Positions 11,703 to 24,528 of a DNA stretch of 64,000 nt are shown here, piece by piece. The first letter of the stretch is position 1; each line of letters begins with the position of its first letter. The notes below the pieces were generated by a model. That model saw nothing but the letters and a program-made list of their open reading frames with translations, searched no databases and was not told where the DNA came from. The translations under genes were made by a program, and so were the position numbers. The stretch lies in contig NC_006687.1 of assembly GCF_000091045.1 (NCBI RefSeq), positions 1,280,001-1,344,000 on the forward strand, given 5' to 3'. This DNA comes from Cryptococcus deneoformans JEC21 (lineage: Eukaryota; Basidiomycota; Tremellomycetes; Tremellales; Cryptococcaceae).

Positions 11703-13535
11703 ATGATGAGGATACCAGCAGCCCCCCGCTTCGCTTCAAAAGCGAGCACCAGCTCGAGACTGCTAGTGCCTTCCCGACGGGCCACAACAGCCGCCACTTC
11801 TTCCGCTCACGTATGTCCTACCATGCTCGAAAGAAACATATTGCTTATCCACCTTGTTGTAGACATTGAACCCTGCTGGAACGGTCACAACACTTCCTAA
11901 CAAACTTCGTGTTGCTACCGAGTCTATTCCTGGGCATTTCCACGCTGTGGGAGTCTACATCGATGCCGGTAGTCGATATGAAAGTCAGAGGACTAGTGGC
12001 GTATCCCATCTTTTGGACAGACTGGCTTTCAAGGTGATTCACAAAATTGTTGTTTCTTAAATCTCGAATGCTAATGCTGTATAAAACCTTAGAGCACAGA
12101 CAAGCATACTGATGCCCAGATGACCACCCTCATCGACTCTTTGGGTTCACAAGTTACTTGTGCTTCTTCCCGTGAGACCATCATGTACCAGTCAACCGTT
12201 TTCCCCCAGTCTCTCCCTCTCGCATTCGAACTCATCTCTTCCACTATCCGACACCCTCTCCTCCTCCCAGAAGAGCTTTTGGCGCAAAAGGAGGCTGCTG
12301 CGTATGAGATTCGGGAAATCTGGGCGAAGCCGGAATTGATCTTGCCGGAAATATTGCATACCGTCGCTTTCCGGGACAACACCCTTGGTATGCCCCTGCT
12401 CTGTCCTGAGAGTCAGTTGGGCGTGCTTGGAGAGGAGGAAGTTAGAGGATTTATGAGGGACTGGTACCGACCAGAGAGGATGGTGGTTGCTGGTGTCGGT
12501 ATGCCGCACGAAGAACTCGTCATGCTTGCCGAAAAGTTCTTCGGAGACATGCCCGCTACCACTACCAGCCCTGGATCTCTCCACCCCTCTGTTACTCAAG
12601 CGCAACAGCCTTTGGGGAGTAAATCGTTTGCGACCGCGTCTGCTTTGCCCGTCTCTCAAGATTACACCGACCTCGCGCACGCTAAAGCCCAGTATACCGG
12701 CGGCGAGCTTTACATGGAAAAGCCAGAAGAAGAATTTGTCCATATTCACATTGGCTTCGAAGGATTGGGAATTCATGATCCTGATATCGTGCGTCTGTTG
12801 GCTATTGCTCCTTCTCCATCGCTGACGTGCATCTTCATTATAGTATGCTCTCGCGACCCTTCAAACTCTGCTGGGCGGAGGCGGCTCCTTCTCCGCCGGA
12901 GGGCCAGGTAAAGGCATGTACACCCGCCTCTACACAAAAGTTCTGAACCAATACCACGCCGTTGATTTCTGTGCCGCCTTTCACCACTGTTACGCTGATT
13001 CCGGCCTGTTCGGCATCTCAGCCTCTGTGTATCCCCAATTCGCGTCTAGGATAGTTGATGTCATGGCGGGACAACTGCATGCGTTGACGGGACCCATGTT
13101 TGGTGGTGTGGAGGAGAAGGAGGTGAGGAGGGCAAAGAATATGTTGAAGAGTACTTTGGTCATGGCGCTGGAGAGTCGCTTGACTGCCGTCGAAGGTACG
13201 TGTCTTTATACTTTACTCTCTCTTTCCGCCCAGATTCCCCATAACTTACCATTCACTCCTCTCCATTTCCACTCATTATAGATCTCGGTCGTCAAGTACA
13301 GATCCACGGCCACAAGGTCCCTGTCGAAGACATGTGCGCCAAGATCGATGCGCTCACTATGGCGGACCTCCACCGCGTCGCAAACCGTATTTTAAGACCG
13401 GGCAACTCGTCAGAAGGGAGGGTGAATTACGGATTAGGATCGGGCAAGGCGACGGTAGTGGCGCAGGGACCAGGATTGGGTGCGTTGGGCGACGTGAGAC
13501 GGATACTGAAGGATAGGTGGGTGTTGGGTGTGTAA
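11703..13535 (+). CDS. MAS2: Mitochondrial processing peptidase, alpha subunit
   Basis: Five exons (11703-11810, 11863-12033, 12093-12788, 12844-13195, 13282-13535) give 526 residues. The N-terminus ([19 protein letters not shown]) is a basic presequence. The M16 fold is present, but the zinc motif HxxEH is replaced by [10 protein letters not shown], which marks the non-catalytic alpha subunit. The flexible glycine-rich loop ([15 protein letters not shown], around residues 336-350) that grips presequences is intact. MPP removes targeting peptides from imported precursors in the matrix; the beta subunit supplies catalysis. The C-terminus is slightly extended ([25 protein letters not shown]). 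An ATG a few codons upstream is possible, but the chosen start gives the cleanest presequence. Confidence 0.93.
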
Positions 13536-13782
13536 AAATGAATGGAAGGTTAGAGTAGTGGAAGTGGAATAGAGAAACAGGGAAGAGGCATTTTTGTATT
13601 ACTAGACTTGGTAATCAATCAGCATGAATGACCACCGATCAAACACATCATCCAATCTTATGTTCATTCCCTGCCTTGCCCAACAAAATCGTAAACATTG
13701 AATGCATGGCAATTATACTTGTCAAATTGCACAAGAAGCTCCCACATAGCCTTTTATAAAGTACCGGGCGCGACAAACCCCT

Positions 13783-16683
13783 TTAACATCTTTCAAAGAT
13801 CCTAAACAAGTCCGGCAAATCGGCCAGTTGATTGACATGCGTCATACAGCTCTTTGGCCATACTGTGTGCCGTCTAAAGCTGGGGAACAAGACGTGCTCG
13901 AGCTGCCAGAGCTGATGCTGAATCTCTTCCGGGGTGGGCTCTACACCCTCTAACTCGTCTCCGGTCATGTTTTCATCTTTAGTGTGCGGTGGAGGGGGTT
14001 GGTCTTCAAAAGGCCGAGGGGAATAGAAGAATGCGAGTTCGCGAAGGAAAGTTTGGAAACATTCCTTTTCATTATCCCAGTCCACCTACATGTCCCGTCC
14101 ATTAGTTCACTTTAAATTACAGTACATAAAGCACCGTGCATTCGTCACACAAGACGAGGGGCAAACTCACTTGTGTTCCAAGGCATAGTAAGAAGTGAGG
14201 CAACCGATCCAAATTCGGAGTATATCCTTTCAACAACATAGGGAGGGTCTCCACTTTTCCGTCTTCAGTAATGAGAAGGGAAAAATATTCGTCCAGCATT
14301 TCCTGACGGTCTCTTAACAAGCTTGCGATATACTGAGAAGAAAAGGATTAGGAACCAAGAGCAGCATGAAAAGGAGCGTAAACATGGGCCAAGAGACGTA
14401 CATCCACAACACTTTCTACCTCCAACCCTGCTTCAAGCAGCCCAGGCTCGTCCTCTGCCGCTAACGTCAAAAGCTCCTTCAACTGTGGGGCAGGATCAAG
14501 GCGTATACGGTTAAATGCGCCGAACTGCCGAAGACCAAGTTGATAAAAATGTTCATCACTTTACAATGTGGATCAGGGTTAGCATTTTGGACAATTAGGT
14601 TTCCTCCTCGGAGTGGGAGCTCACCCCAATGAGCCATGGTTGACAAGGAATAGCTTCGTGCTATGCTGGATAAGCGAAAGGCATTGATATCGATCGACAA
14701 CTCCGACGAAAGCATGCCGTTGAAAGATCTCGTGAAGCTCTGTCAAAATGATCAGTTTCCTCAAGAACAAGGACATAAGAAACAGGAACCCACCAGCATT
14801 TCCATCCCTCTTGACTGCCCTTCTCAAAGATTGGATACTTGTAAAATGACATACGCTCTCCTCAATCTCCTTCGCTTTCCCTTTCGCACTTTCCCCTTCA
14901 TCCGCGAAAACTTGTTCTCTTTCCCCTTCTTCTGCTTGTCCCTCGTCGTCGTTATCATCGTCCAGTACTATGGACTCATCACCTTGAAATTCTGGATCAA
15001 CATTCCTCCTTTTGGAAGGTCGTTCTTGTTCCTGCAATTCTCCGTCTTCGACAAAACCGGAGAGTTGGGAGGGGTCAATGACAGTGAACATGGAGTCGAG
15101 GGTACGGTTGGACGGGTCCATGCGGACTTTATAGTTTGGAGCTGCTTTGCGGGTAGAGAATGATGCAGATGCTATAGTGGAATTTGAACTTTCACGTTTT
15201 CCTAAAGGTGTAGGGGCACCAGGAAGCAGAGTCTATGGCAGATATGTAAGCCATATTGTTGAGAATGAAGTGAGGGGAAAAGAATTACTTGAACGGTGAA
15301 AGAACGCGAGAGGTTGGCACCTTCTAGAGCGGTTTGAACGGCTTGCACGACAGCGTCGACAATTTCATCTTCATTGAGAAAACGGACCTCTGACTTTGTG
15401 GGATGTACATTCACGTCAATTTTTGCGGGGTCAATTTGCAGACTAATGTCATACGATTAGTACTGTCCATGACATTCGTCAAAAAACACGTACCTGAGAT
15501 ATGCCCAGGGCGAAGCACCTTTTGGGAGGTACGAGGTGTAGTGGCCTTCTACAGCTTTCTTCAACTTGTTCGAATCGACTAGCCTATCTGAATTGTGAAG
15601 TGAATGAGCATCTTTCAAGGCGTACATGATAAATAACTCACTATTAATGAAAAGTAACCACCCCCCCTTCTTCGACCAGCTACTATTCGCATTACTCACC
15701 CAGCCTTTTAGCTTTGCACCTAGCCTAGCAGGCTGCAGTTCAGACTCTGGTATTTCTAGCAACTCATTGGCCAGTGCGGATGTGTAGAGTGCCGCGATAT
15801 TCGCCTTGGTATTCGAACCGACCTGGGTGGCAACATCAGGTAAAGCAGTGCCGGCCTTTTTGCATACCCACGCAACGTGAGGATTATGAATGGCATATTT
15901 GGTGACCACGTCGATAATACGGTTATATTCGTCTGAGGTTGACTTGAATGCCCGCTTACGAAGTGGCATGTTGTAAAAGAGGTCTGCAGCCTAGCGTCCA
16001 CGGTGTATGAGCTTCACCTTTTTGCGCCCTTAGGGTGGGAAGCTTACCGTGATGACCGTTCCGTCATTGGCAGCCGCTGGCTTCGGGTCTGCGGTACCTC
16101 CAGGCTTTGCTGGGATCAAGCTGCCATCTTGATAGTGAGCTCTGGCAGGACCATCAGTTGGTTACTACGCGTACTGTCCAGATTTACCACTCACTTCCAG
16201 CCACACCCCTCGTTTTTGGTCTTCGTAACAACTTCGACGTGACTGCAGTAACTTATACTTGCAAGAGCTTCGCCTCTAAAGCCATATGTCCCTAACGACT
16301 GGAGATCCTCAAACTTTTGCAGCTTTGAAGTCGCGTAGCGCTCGCAAAGAAGGGGCAAGTCATCTTTGTTGATGCCATGACCGTTATCGGTGATTTGCAA
16401 GAGCTTCAGACCTCCATCCTTGACTGAAATCTTGATAGATGTAGAGCCTGCATCTAGAGAGTTTTCAAGGAGCTCCTTGATAGCATTTGACGGTCGATGA
16501 ATAATCTGCAGTAGTATTGTACGCGTCAGCTCGAGCAACATTACCGACGCGTCTTGGCCTCACCTCGGCAGCAGCGATCTGGTTGATGACATCTTTTGTA
16601 AGCCTATGTATGGGTTTCGGGCCCTCGGGTTCAATTTCTTCTACTTCTGGCCGTAGATCGATGTCCATAGAATCCTCTGACAT
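13783..16683 (-). CDS. MLH1: DNA mismatch repair protein Mlh1
   Basis: Eleven exons (16683-16564, 16505-16195, 16141-16048, 15990-15642, 15587-15494, 15442-15289, 15232-14794, 14739-14625, 14558-14402, 14332-14171, 14085-13783) give 765 residues; an in-frame ATG at 16704 would add seven. The GHKL ATPase motifs are complete: [18 protein letters not shown] and [13 protein letters not shown]. The transducer domain ([14 protein letters not shown]) follows, then an acidic linker and the C-terminal dimerisation domain ([23 protein letters not shown]). The protein ends in FERC, the conserved Mlh1 terminus that reaches into the Pms1 endonuclease site. Together with Pms1 it acts after MutS in nuclear mismatch repair, and with Mlh3 in meiotic crossing over. 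No break was found. Confidence 0.96.
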
Positions 16684-16900
16684 GGCATGTTGCGTGGGAA
16701 GCATCGTGCAGAAGGAATATAAAACTTGAAGGTAAAATGGCTGCGCGAGCAGAAACGCGAGTGATGACGACCAGGGTTCCGATGACGATGAGAACCTTTC
16801 GGATAACATTAAATTATCGAGATCCATCTTTCCGACACTTTGCCTCTTTCTTCTATTTTTGTAAACCCATTCGCATCTGCAGCTACTGAAACAATCCAGC
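16684..16900. promoter_or_regulatory. Divergent promoter region between MLH1 and a membrane-protein gene
   Basis: 217 bp separate the opposed start codons. The sequence is not strongly AT-rich and no TATA box stands out. Confidence 0.5.
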
Positions 16901-18313
16901 ATGCCGCTGACGGTAAACGAACCTCATCACCACCGCATCAAGCGCCATTACACAGTCAGAAAGTCTCCATATCTTGTCTCGCTCGTGTTGTTACTCGCAG
17001 CAACATCTCTCACTTTGTTGAACATCTATGTGCGTGCCGACATTGCCTTACGATGGTGGGAGGCGTTCTCGAAGATGGATGTCTGACCAAAAATGACGTA
17101 CAGGTACCCAGACTCATCCATGTCAAGGGGCGAAATCCAGGACCGACCACATTCGAAACGAGGTAAGTCTGGACGCAAATACATGCTACGCATCAGCAAG
17201 CACTGCAAAATTGTTGACCATGATAAATGGACCCCTACAGGTATGGCCTTTACAAACGGTAGGTTGTGAATTATCTCATTCGCCACTTCGCACCACGTTC
17301 GGCCGATGGCTGACCCGCAGCCTGTTTTCCCAAGCTGCACTCGCTCTCTAGCTGTACCAAACTCGACGCTTGCTTTCCTCGAATCAGCCCACCCTCTTCC
17401 CACTGCGGTTGATCTGCCGTTGGTGGATATTTTTGGTATCGAGGGACCTACTGGCGACCCTTCGAAAGGCGCTGGGAATCAGTGGGTCTGTCAGAATTTC
17501 CCTACCAGGTCAGAGTGTCAGCAATTTGGCGAGAAGTTTTGTGTTCTCTGGTCAACATCCGGCTACGCAGCTCAGCTTTCTCTTGTGCCATGCCTTGCCA
17601 GCTTGATCAGCCTACTTTTCATCTTTTTGCACAGGGGTTAGTTCATCCTTGTTTCCGTGTCCGATTTGCGTCAGCTGACAATCGGGGGAATGATAGGAGA
17701 GCGTACGGCCAGAGCTAAAGCTCGTCGCCAGCAATGGAAGCTCGTCTCGGGCACCATGCTCATCCACTGCCTTTTGCAAGTGTTATCCATCGCCTTGATT
17801 TTGCACGTTTTCAGGACCGATGCTAGGTTCGAGAGTAAAGGCAGTCATTTGGGTAAGCGTCCCATCCACATCTATCCTTTTTTTTTTTCCAAGTCGCTCA
17901 CAGCTTTTCAGACCATTCATTCAATTTCGGAGTCGCCTCAGCCGTTGTCTCTCTCACACAAGCTCTTCTTTTGACGTTCACGGGTCTTGCAGCTCGTACG
18001 TTTCCTACTCTTTTTATATGCTGCATCATTCTCCGCTTTCCCTCTTCCATGAACTGACACAAGCGCAGGCGCGGGCAAACCTTGGGCAGCAGGCCAGTCC
18101 GCACTCAAATCACGTAATCACCGCCGTACCCGTTCCGGACGAGTTGTCCTTGTCCCCGAGGGTACCCATGTCCCGCCACACGAGGCTGTTACTGTTGGTG
18201 AGGTACGGGCCGTCCAGGAAGTTGGTGAACCGAATGAAAGCACGGGGTTGCTAGACGGACATGAAGAGAGTGTGGCGGGTGGTGGGAGCCAAAGAGCGAC
18301 CGATACCGTTTGA
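16901..18313 (+). CDS. Predicted four-helix membrane protein of unknown function
   Basis: Seven exons (16901-17029, 17104-17162, 17241-17258, 17335-17636, 17697-17852, 17912-17995, 18069-18313) close in phase to 330 residues; one exon is only 18 nt. Four hydrophobic segments are visible: YLVSLVLLLAATSLTLLNIYV near residue 24, LSLVPCLASLISLLFIFL near 160, TMLIHCLLQVLSIALILHVF near 190 and FGVASAVVSLTQALLLTFTG near 225. The loop between helices 1 and 2 is about 110 residues and holds four cysteines (C-x27-42-C...C...C in CTRS, VCQNF, SECQQFGEKFC), as expected for an extracytoplasmic, disulfide-bonded loop. The tail is basic, then acidic, and probably cytosolic. The topology resembles Sur7/PalI or claudin-like proteins, but I see no diagnostic motif, so no function is assigned. 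Confidence 0.7.
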
Positions 18314-18929
18314 TGTCAATGTCAAGGAAAATGTGGAATGGGAGGGCCAGAGACCTTGTTTAGAGTCGAAAATAATGGTTCGAAAATGATTTGTGGACTG
18401 TAGCAAAAAATGTTTCAAAAAATAGCTCCCTTAATGTATCTAGACGTATTCCTCTTTATAACTGATCGTGATCCGCTTCGAAATGGCAGTGTTATCTGTA
18501 CAAGTCTAGCAGCCCAGCATGGAAAGTAATTTTGTACATATAGATGTTTATGGCCAGCCACACAGAGTAACATGCACAACGATACGGATCCTAGAGACAG
18601 AAAGAAAGAGTAAAAGAGAACAGGAGATACTAGGTACCAAAAGATGATCCCTGTCAGACCATATGGGCGACAAAAAAGTCCTGGGAATTAGGAATAGCAA
18701 TAACTGGAAAATACGAAAGGAAAAGGCCACGAAACAACGAAAAATGGAGAAAAAAATGGTGAACAGCAGATGCGATGATGAATATGTGGAAATTGTTGTT
18801 GGGCGATTGGGCAGTCATAAGTGTATTAGTATCGGTTGGTATCATTATGTACATTTGATTTAGGATCGATCTGAAGAATCTGCAAAGTAGATTAGACTTT
18901 TTCCAGACATGCGATCAAGAGTACACTCA
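18314..18929. other. Intergenic between two converging genes
   Basis: About 600 bp containing the 3' ends of the membrane-protein gene and the Bni4-like gene. AT-rich with A-rich runs; I see no coding or RNA feature. Confidence 0.5.
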
Positions 18930-21594
18930 CTAAGCAAAGTAGTGAGTATAAATACGTGACTCGGGATGGATAGGCATCTCAAGCTTGAACGCGTTCAACC
19001 TGATCTCAAGATCAGCTCCATGTGTCACAAATCCTACGCCAGTTAACAGAGAACTCACTCTTGCTTGATGGCCATAGCCAGCTCGGGTGTCAATCGGTTA
19101 CATGTAGCCGGTTCGCTCCTCCTATCATAGGTCAAGCAGTCATATGTAGTATACACTGCGCATTCCGGCGCCCACAATAACCTCTTTCTTCCAGGAGCAG
19201 TCATGCTTCTTGGAGGTGCATGGTGGGTGGAAGGTGTCATGAAAGATAACGTCGGAGCAGAGGTGTTTTGGACGGGGAGCTGGTACATCCTTTCCGGAGC
19301 AGGAGAGACCTGTTCAGGACTGGAAGTTGGAAGGGATGGGTTTTTGGAATCGTCACTGGGATGTAAGAGCTGCTCAAGGCCATCAAGGCGTGCAGGATCG
19401 GAAGGAGGAAGGCGAGCCAAAGGTCCTGGCTTGGCAGAAATGGCTTCGTGGGTAGAGTTGGATCTCGGTCGATTGTTCGTTTCTTCATCCTGCGAAGAAT
19501 ACGACGACGACTCTGTGATTTTCAAATCAGTCAAGATGATCCTTCACAGTACAATACAGACTTACGCTTCAAGATCCCTTTCTTCGGCACCGCATTCTTA
19601 TCAATGTACGCATTACCCCAAGTAGCCTTGAACTCTGCATCAGCTTCGTCGGATAACCTTGTCCTTCCCATCGTCATCGTGAGATCTTCCATTGTATCGC
19701 CTTCATCAGAGGAATCATCCTCGCTATCATACTCGTGCTCGGTCACCGCGACGGCATGTACGAGGGTAGGTGTCTGTCTAGGCTGAACGTGAACGACTTC
19801 AGGCCCTAGATTGGGACCTTCGTGAGGTACAGCAGCAGTGACGCTTTCTATGTCCCCCACAACATCCTGGTTGGGTGTAGACTTGGCTGCGACATTGTCG
19901 TTTTGCCTTTGAGCGGCTTCGGCGCGAGAGCGGAGGGTATACTGTCGGGCAAGCTTGGCAGCAGGAGTTAGACCAGCAAGGGCACGGTCCTCTTCGTCAT
20001 TAATGAGACGTTCAGGCTCAGCAGTAGCGTGGCTGATAGCAGCGGGTGCAGCTTCGCCCTTGCTTTTACTCTTTTTCTTTTTTTCTTTTTTAATCTTCTT
20101 GACTTCTTTCTGGGGTAATCCGGCATCCTCATCCTTGGGCTTTTCTTTGAAAATTCTGGAAATACCCATCAAACTTCATCATCGTCAGCTGACAGTATCT
20201 AACCTCTTCAGGACTTGCACTCACCTATTCCTTTTCGCCAACTTTCCAATACTCCCCATTTTCCTGATCATCATACTGGCAGAAGAAACCGTCGAGCTCA
20301 AAGAAATGTTATCTGTCGACATATTCTTCATCCTAAACAGACTTCTCTTTCCCTTGCTCTTCGTCTCATCCCCGATCGTTGCTGTTCGTTCTGTTCGTTC
20401 CGTGCCGGCCAAGCTGACTTCGCTTCCCGCAGCAGCAACATTCGCAAAAGGCGCAGAAGGCGCAGGCAAATCGTGAGGGGGTGTTACAGGAGGAGTAGCA
20501 GATCTAGTAGATGTTTCAGAAGGTGATGAAAAAGTCTGAGGAGGGAGTGAGCGTTTGACAGGGGAAACAAATTTCTTTTGCTCCTTCAGATTCTTTTCCG
20601 ATTTATTGAATATCTTGCTCTTAAGGCCAGACTTGCTGCCTTTTTCTACAGTTTCAGGCGTTGTAGAGTTAGATAATGGAGATGGACGGGCGTTGGTGGC
20701 GTTCGTGATAGGACCAGGATATAAGGGAGTCGCTGCACGGACGGTAGGAGGCTTGGAAGAAGCAGCAGAGGATGAGCGAGAGGACGGGCTGTTTTCACGA
20801 TCAGATCTATCACTCGAGTGGGAGTTCCTCCGCATTTCGGTGTTCAAACGTGCAGGCGGAACAAAAGAAGCTACTGAAGGGTCAAGCTCTGATGTAGGAA
20901 CCGTGGGTGGGTTGAGAGTGCTAGGAGTAGAAACAGGAAATGTCCGTTGATCCGTCGCATCGGGCGCTGACGGTGATCTAGGGAGGGAAGATGGTTGCGG
21001 ATCTGCTTTGCTAGGCATAGAAGCCGAGCGCACCTGTTCACGGGATGCAACACGAGACGGTCCTCGTTTGTAATGGTGGAATGGTTGTTGTTGTTGTCCT
21101 TTGCCGTGCGGCTTATTCTGCCCTTGTGAAGCAGCGTACGATGGGTCAAAATAACCTTCACTCATACTGCCGCGTCTCTCATACTCTGCAGAAGCAGGAG
21201 GGGTGGGTACTGTTTGATGAGCTCCTGTTACAGATGCCATCATCATATGCTGATAAGCATTTGCCCACGCCGCAAAGTCTGCTTGGGACTGTTGAAACTG
21301 TTGGAAACCAGGTTGGCCGGAATAGCCGTGGAATGGAGGGGTGTGGAATGCAGAAGCGGGAATGGCGGCGGTAGTCCAAGATTGTGGCTGAACCGAATAA
21401 AACTGTTGTTGAGGAAAGCAACCAGGATACGATTGGTTGTAGGGAGAGGCTTCAGAATCACCAGAACCGGAACGATTGTGTGGTGCAGGATCGCTAAAAG
21501 GTGTACCTGATCGGGATCGACTTTGGTCGAAAGACGGTGTACGGTCCATGGAAGGGCGGTGGACTACGGTAGGCATGTGAAGCACGGCTGCCAT
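18930..21594 (-). CDS. Bni4-like fungal scaffold (predicted protein phosphatase 1 targeting)
   Basis: Four exons (21594-20225, 20155-19566, 19512-19059, 18999-18930) give 827 residues, mostly disordered and rich in Ser, Pro and Gln. The conserved part is the extreme C-terminus: RRSEPATCNRLTPELAMAIKQELNAFKLE followed by HPESRIYTHYFA, matching the terminal domain shared by fungal Bni4 proteins, which recruit Glc7/PP1 and chitin synthase III to the bud neck. WGNAYIDKNAVPKKGILK in exon 2 is a second ordered-looking piece. A short intron (about 21614-21653) appears to lie in the 5' leader just before the ATG. The Bni4 name rests on remembered family features of the last 50 residues; another fungal protein with the same tail is possible. 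Confidence 0.7.
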
Positions 21595-24220
21595 AGTGCT
21601 ATATAATTGTCTGTGAGCAAGCGTCAGGTTGATTTTCGTGAGCACTCACTTGATGGCCGGTATTTACTCAGATATTGTCCTCCTGTCTAGTGACGAGGTG
21701 ACTTTACAATTAAACTGCGTAAGTATTTAGCGAGATTTCTAGCTGAGAAGCAGACAGGGGAGCGAGAAAAAGATGAATGAATGAATGAATCAAAATTCAA
21801 ACATGGTTGGCGGAACGCCGCAGGCCTGGGCTGGGTGGACAACGGAGCCACCCACGGACCTCCTTCAAGATCGCTGCCTTTCGAGATGCATGTGGAGCAG
21901 TTCGGGAGATAGCGCAGTCCAAAAACGACATCGTAGCATAAATAGAACGTAACGACTTACTTTTACAAGTCCTCTTGACGGTATTCCGTGGAGAGGCAGT
22001 GTTACAATGGTCGAAGTAAGCGTGAAGAGTGAGGGCGCTAAAAGCTAAAGTACCGTAAGGTTCTACCGTTCGTTTCGTTAATCGTCTACGAAAAAGAGTG
22101 TGTCAGAATAATGAGGATAAGCTGTGTGAAAGAATATGGAAGATAAAACACAACAGGAAAATGCTAATGCAAAGCAAAGAAGCGAGAAATGGAGAATGAG
22201 ATGGGGATGATGAAGGAGGACGTGTGTTGTGATTGTTGTGTGCGACAACGCTAGTGGAAGGAGTGGGTGTTCAAACAGGAAGGAGAGTCTCAGGACCGCA
22301 GCCTGGATGGCGGATATAGGGTAGCAGACATTATAGAAGGCTGGTATGTATCGCCTGGAGACGAGTAAGACAACAAGACGTCTAGTCGCCCACTACACTA
22401 TCCTTGCGAGTCTTGACCTTCCGCCATCAAGCATTAATAGAACGCGTCTTTCCGAGCAACTCTCCATTCTCAAAGTCCCAAGGGACAGCATGAGTATAGC
22501 GTTTGCGTATTTCTGACGGTCGTAACGGGCCCATGCACAGTTGCCAGTCTCACATCAAGAGTTCCCATTTTCGGGACACAACACGAAAATGCTACCGCCC
22601 GAAAGATCATCTCTCTCAGGTAACTCAAACACCGCCATAAAACGCATGCACAACAGTTTCTCGCCTTCGCTCTGGATAGATTCTCGCAGAACCTTCTCAC
22701 GACCGATATGCAAAGAAAGACAAACTCACGAGCTGCGACAATATTATCCTTCAAATCTAACACTCGATGTCCAACTTGTTTTGACCTCCGAAACAGATCC
22801 TTCCCTATTTCGTCCACGTGACGAAACTTCTTGTCAAGCGCTCGATATTGCCGGTGCAGTCGAAAAGTCGACTGTCTCAATGATAAATGTCGCTGCTTGA
22901 AAATTGTTACCAAATAGCCCAAGCCATTCAAACAATTAGAAGACAAGAGAGAAGACGACTTATTTTGTAACAAAGATCTGTTCGTGGTTGTCAAAAGGTC
23001 CACCCAAATCTCGAGAAATGGTTAGGTCCGTGTGACTTCGACCCTGACCTCCCCCCCCGCTACGGCCGCGTCAACAAAAGAAGCTCGATAAAAACGTTCT
23101 CAGGCTTGCACTGATTTCTCATGCCGCTGAATACACTGATATGAGCCATTTATTTCATTCTTTTATGTTCTTATGCATCTCATAGCTAACATCCTTCAGA
23201 AATTCATATCAGATGATAGCAATCATATCCACAAATGATTCGATGTACCCAATTTGTGTGCTTAGTCTCTCAAAAAAGTCAACGAGAGGTGACGTAAGTG
23301 GCAGGCGCGTTCCAACGACTGCGAGGAAGTCACAGCTTTATGTCTTTCATTCGTATCGTCCTTTAAATGGATGTCATGCCTTACTCGCAGGTTCAGAGAG
23401 GGATGGAAGGGATTACGGCAAGGGCAGATGGGATATTTATACCAGCATGCGGCAGGGGAGACAAAAAGGGAATGGCGGAGAGAAATTACAGGTTTCCCAG
23501 GGTGTAGTCACGAGACACGCGAAAGAAAAACAGGCGCGAATTTTATTTCAGCGTATACCGACCGGGCGCCGTCATAACAACTCAAGGATGCAGTGGAATA
23601 CGAAGTAAGGGAGGGCCAGTAACTCTTTATTCGATGGCTCAGAACCCCTTACTTGGTGGTAAAAAAAAACAGAAGAAGAGTACTTCAAAATACAGAGCAG
23701 AATGCTCCTTGGCACAACACGTCACAAAAATCATCAACAGCTTACAAAATGTGATGTTGCGTGCTGTCCTCATCAATCACCTACGTACTATCACCATCTT
23801 CTGGCTTGCTCATTATACCTCATCGTCCATCCGGAAATGCGCAGCTGGAAGTCGCTATTTCGGTCCTTGCCCAATGCATGTGGTGTCGAGCTTAACAACA
23901 ATTTAACACTCAATCATCCTCCATTCTTCTTTTACATGATGACCAATCCAAATCTGGAGGGACTGAGGTACAAGTCATCACTAATCTCACTTTTCCTCGG
24001 TCACTGAGCACATATATTACACCACATACTCTATATGATATCGAAAGATTTGGAAAGAACCCTCGATGGCTTGAAGCTTACTATATGAAGCTCAAGAATC
24101 TATTCCAGATCAATAAAATGTCGACTCACTTCTAGATGACATGATGGATGATGCTACAGCTCACAGCGAAGCAGAGAGCAGTGTCTTACTAGATCAATTA
24201 ATCACGCCAGGGGTGTTCGT
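21595..24220. other. Gene-poor interval upstream of the Bni4-like gene
   Basis: No ORF here has an ATG start, spliceable structure or recognisable motif. It holds the promoter and long leader of the Bni4-like gene on its left side, a short (ATGA)n repeat near 21776-21800 and an otherwise complex, moderately AT-rich sequence. A long non-coding RNA gene or large regulatory leader is possible but not shown. Confidence 0.5.
21776..21800. repeat. (ATGA)n microsatellite
   Basis: Four to five tandem copies of a 4-nt unit (GATGAATGAATGAATGAATC) in the leader/promoter region of the Bni4-like gene. Confidence 0.85.
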
Positions 24221-24227
24221 TAGGTAC

Positions 24228-24528
24228 CCCAGGGGCCAGATCTTGTGTGGGAGGTTGTCAGTGAAGGTTGATGTTGAAGAAAAGAGGAGGGCATTGTTTT
24301 AGAAGGGCGTGGTGTGCAGACAGCGTGGTAGATATATATAGAAGCATCGAGATGTTGAGAGAGATCCCCGAGCGATGGATATCATGTAATAACGCTTCTT
24401 GGGACACTTCTTGTAACCTTTCGTTTTAGATCACTCAATCTCATAATATATTCAGCCCAGCAGCTCAAGCTTCCCAGGTCTATCACATCACATCCCCTGT
24501 AGCCGTTTCCTCACGAAGGAGCTCTCTC
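24228..24528 (+). repeat. Copy 1 of a diverged ~300-nt dispersed repeat
   Basis: Similar in the same orientation to 55322-55622. Shared blocks occur in the same order: GGAGGTTGTC, TGAAGGTTG, the pair AGCGTGGTA / AGCGTAGTA, GAAGCATsGArATGTTGAGA, GAGATCCCC, TAGATCACTCA, CAGCCCA, and ACATCCCyTGTrGCCGTTTCyTCACG. Spacing between blocks varies by a few nt. No long ORF is conserved between the copies. Confidence 0.75.

Noticed and set aside
14798..14855. Possible intron in MLH1 with a GTATGT donor at 14854
   Set aside because: Reading through keeps the conserved [10 protein letters not shown] segment in frame, whereas splicing would remove it.
22470..23003. 177-codon frame on the minus strand
   Set aside because: It begins at GTG, not ATG, lacks any domain, and has no splice partners; probably chance in non-coding DNA.
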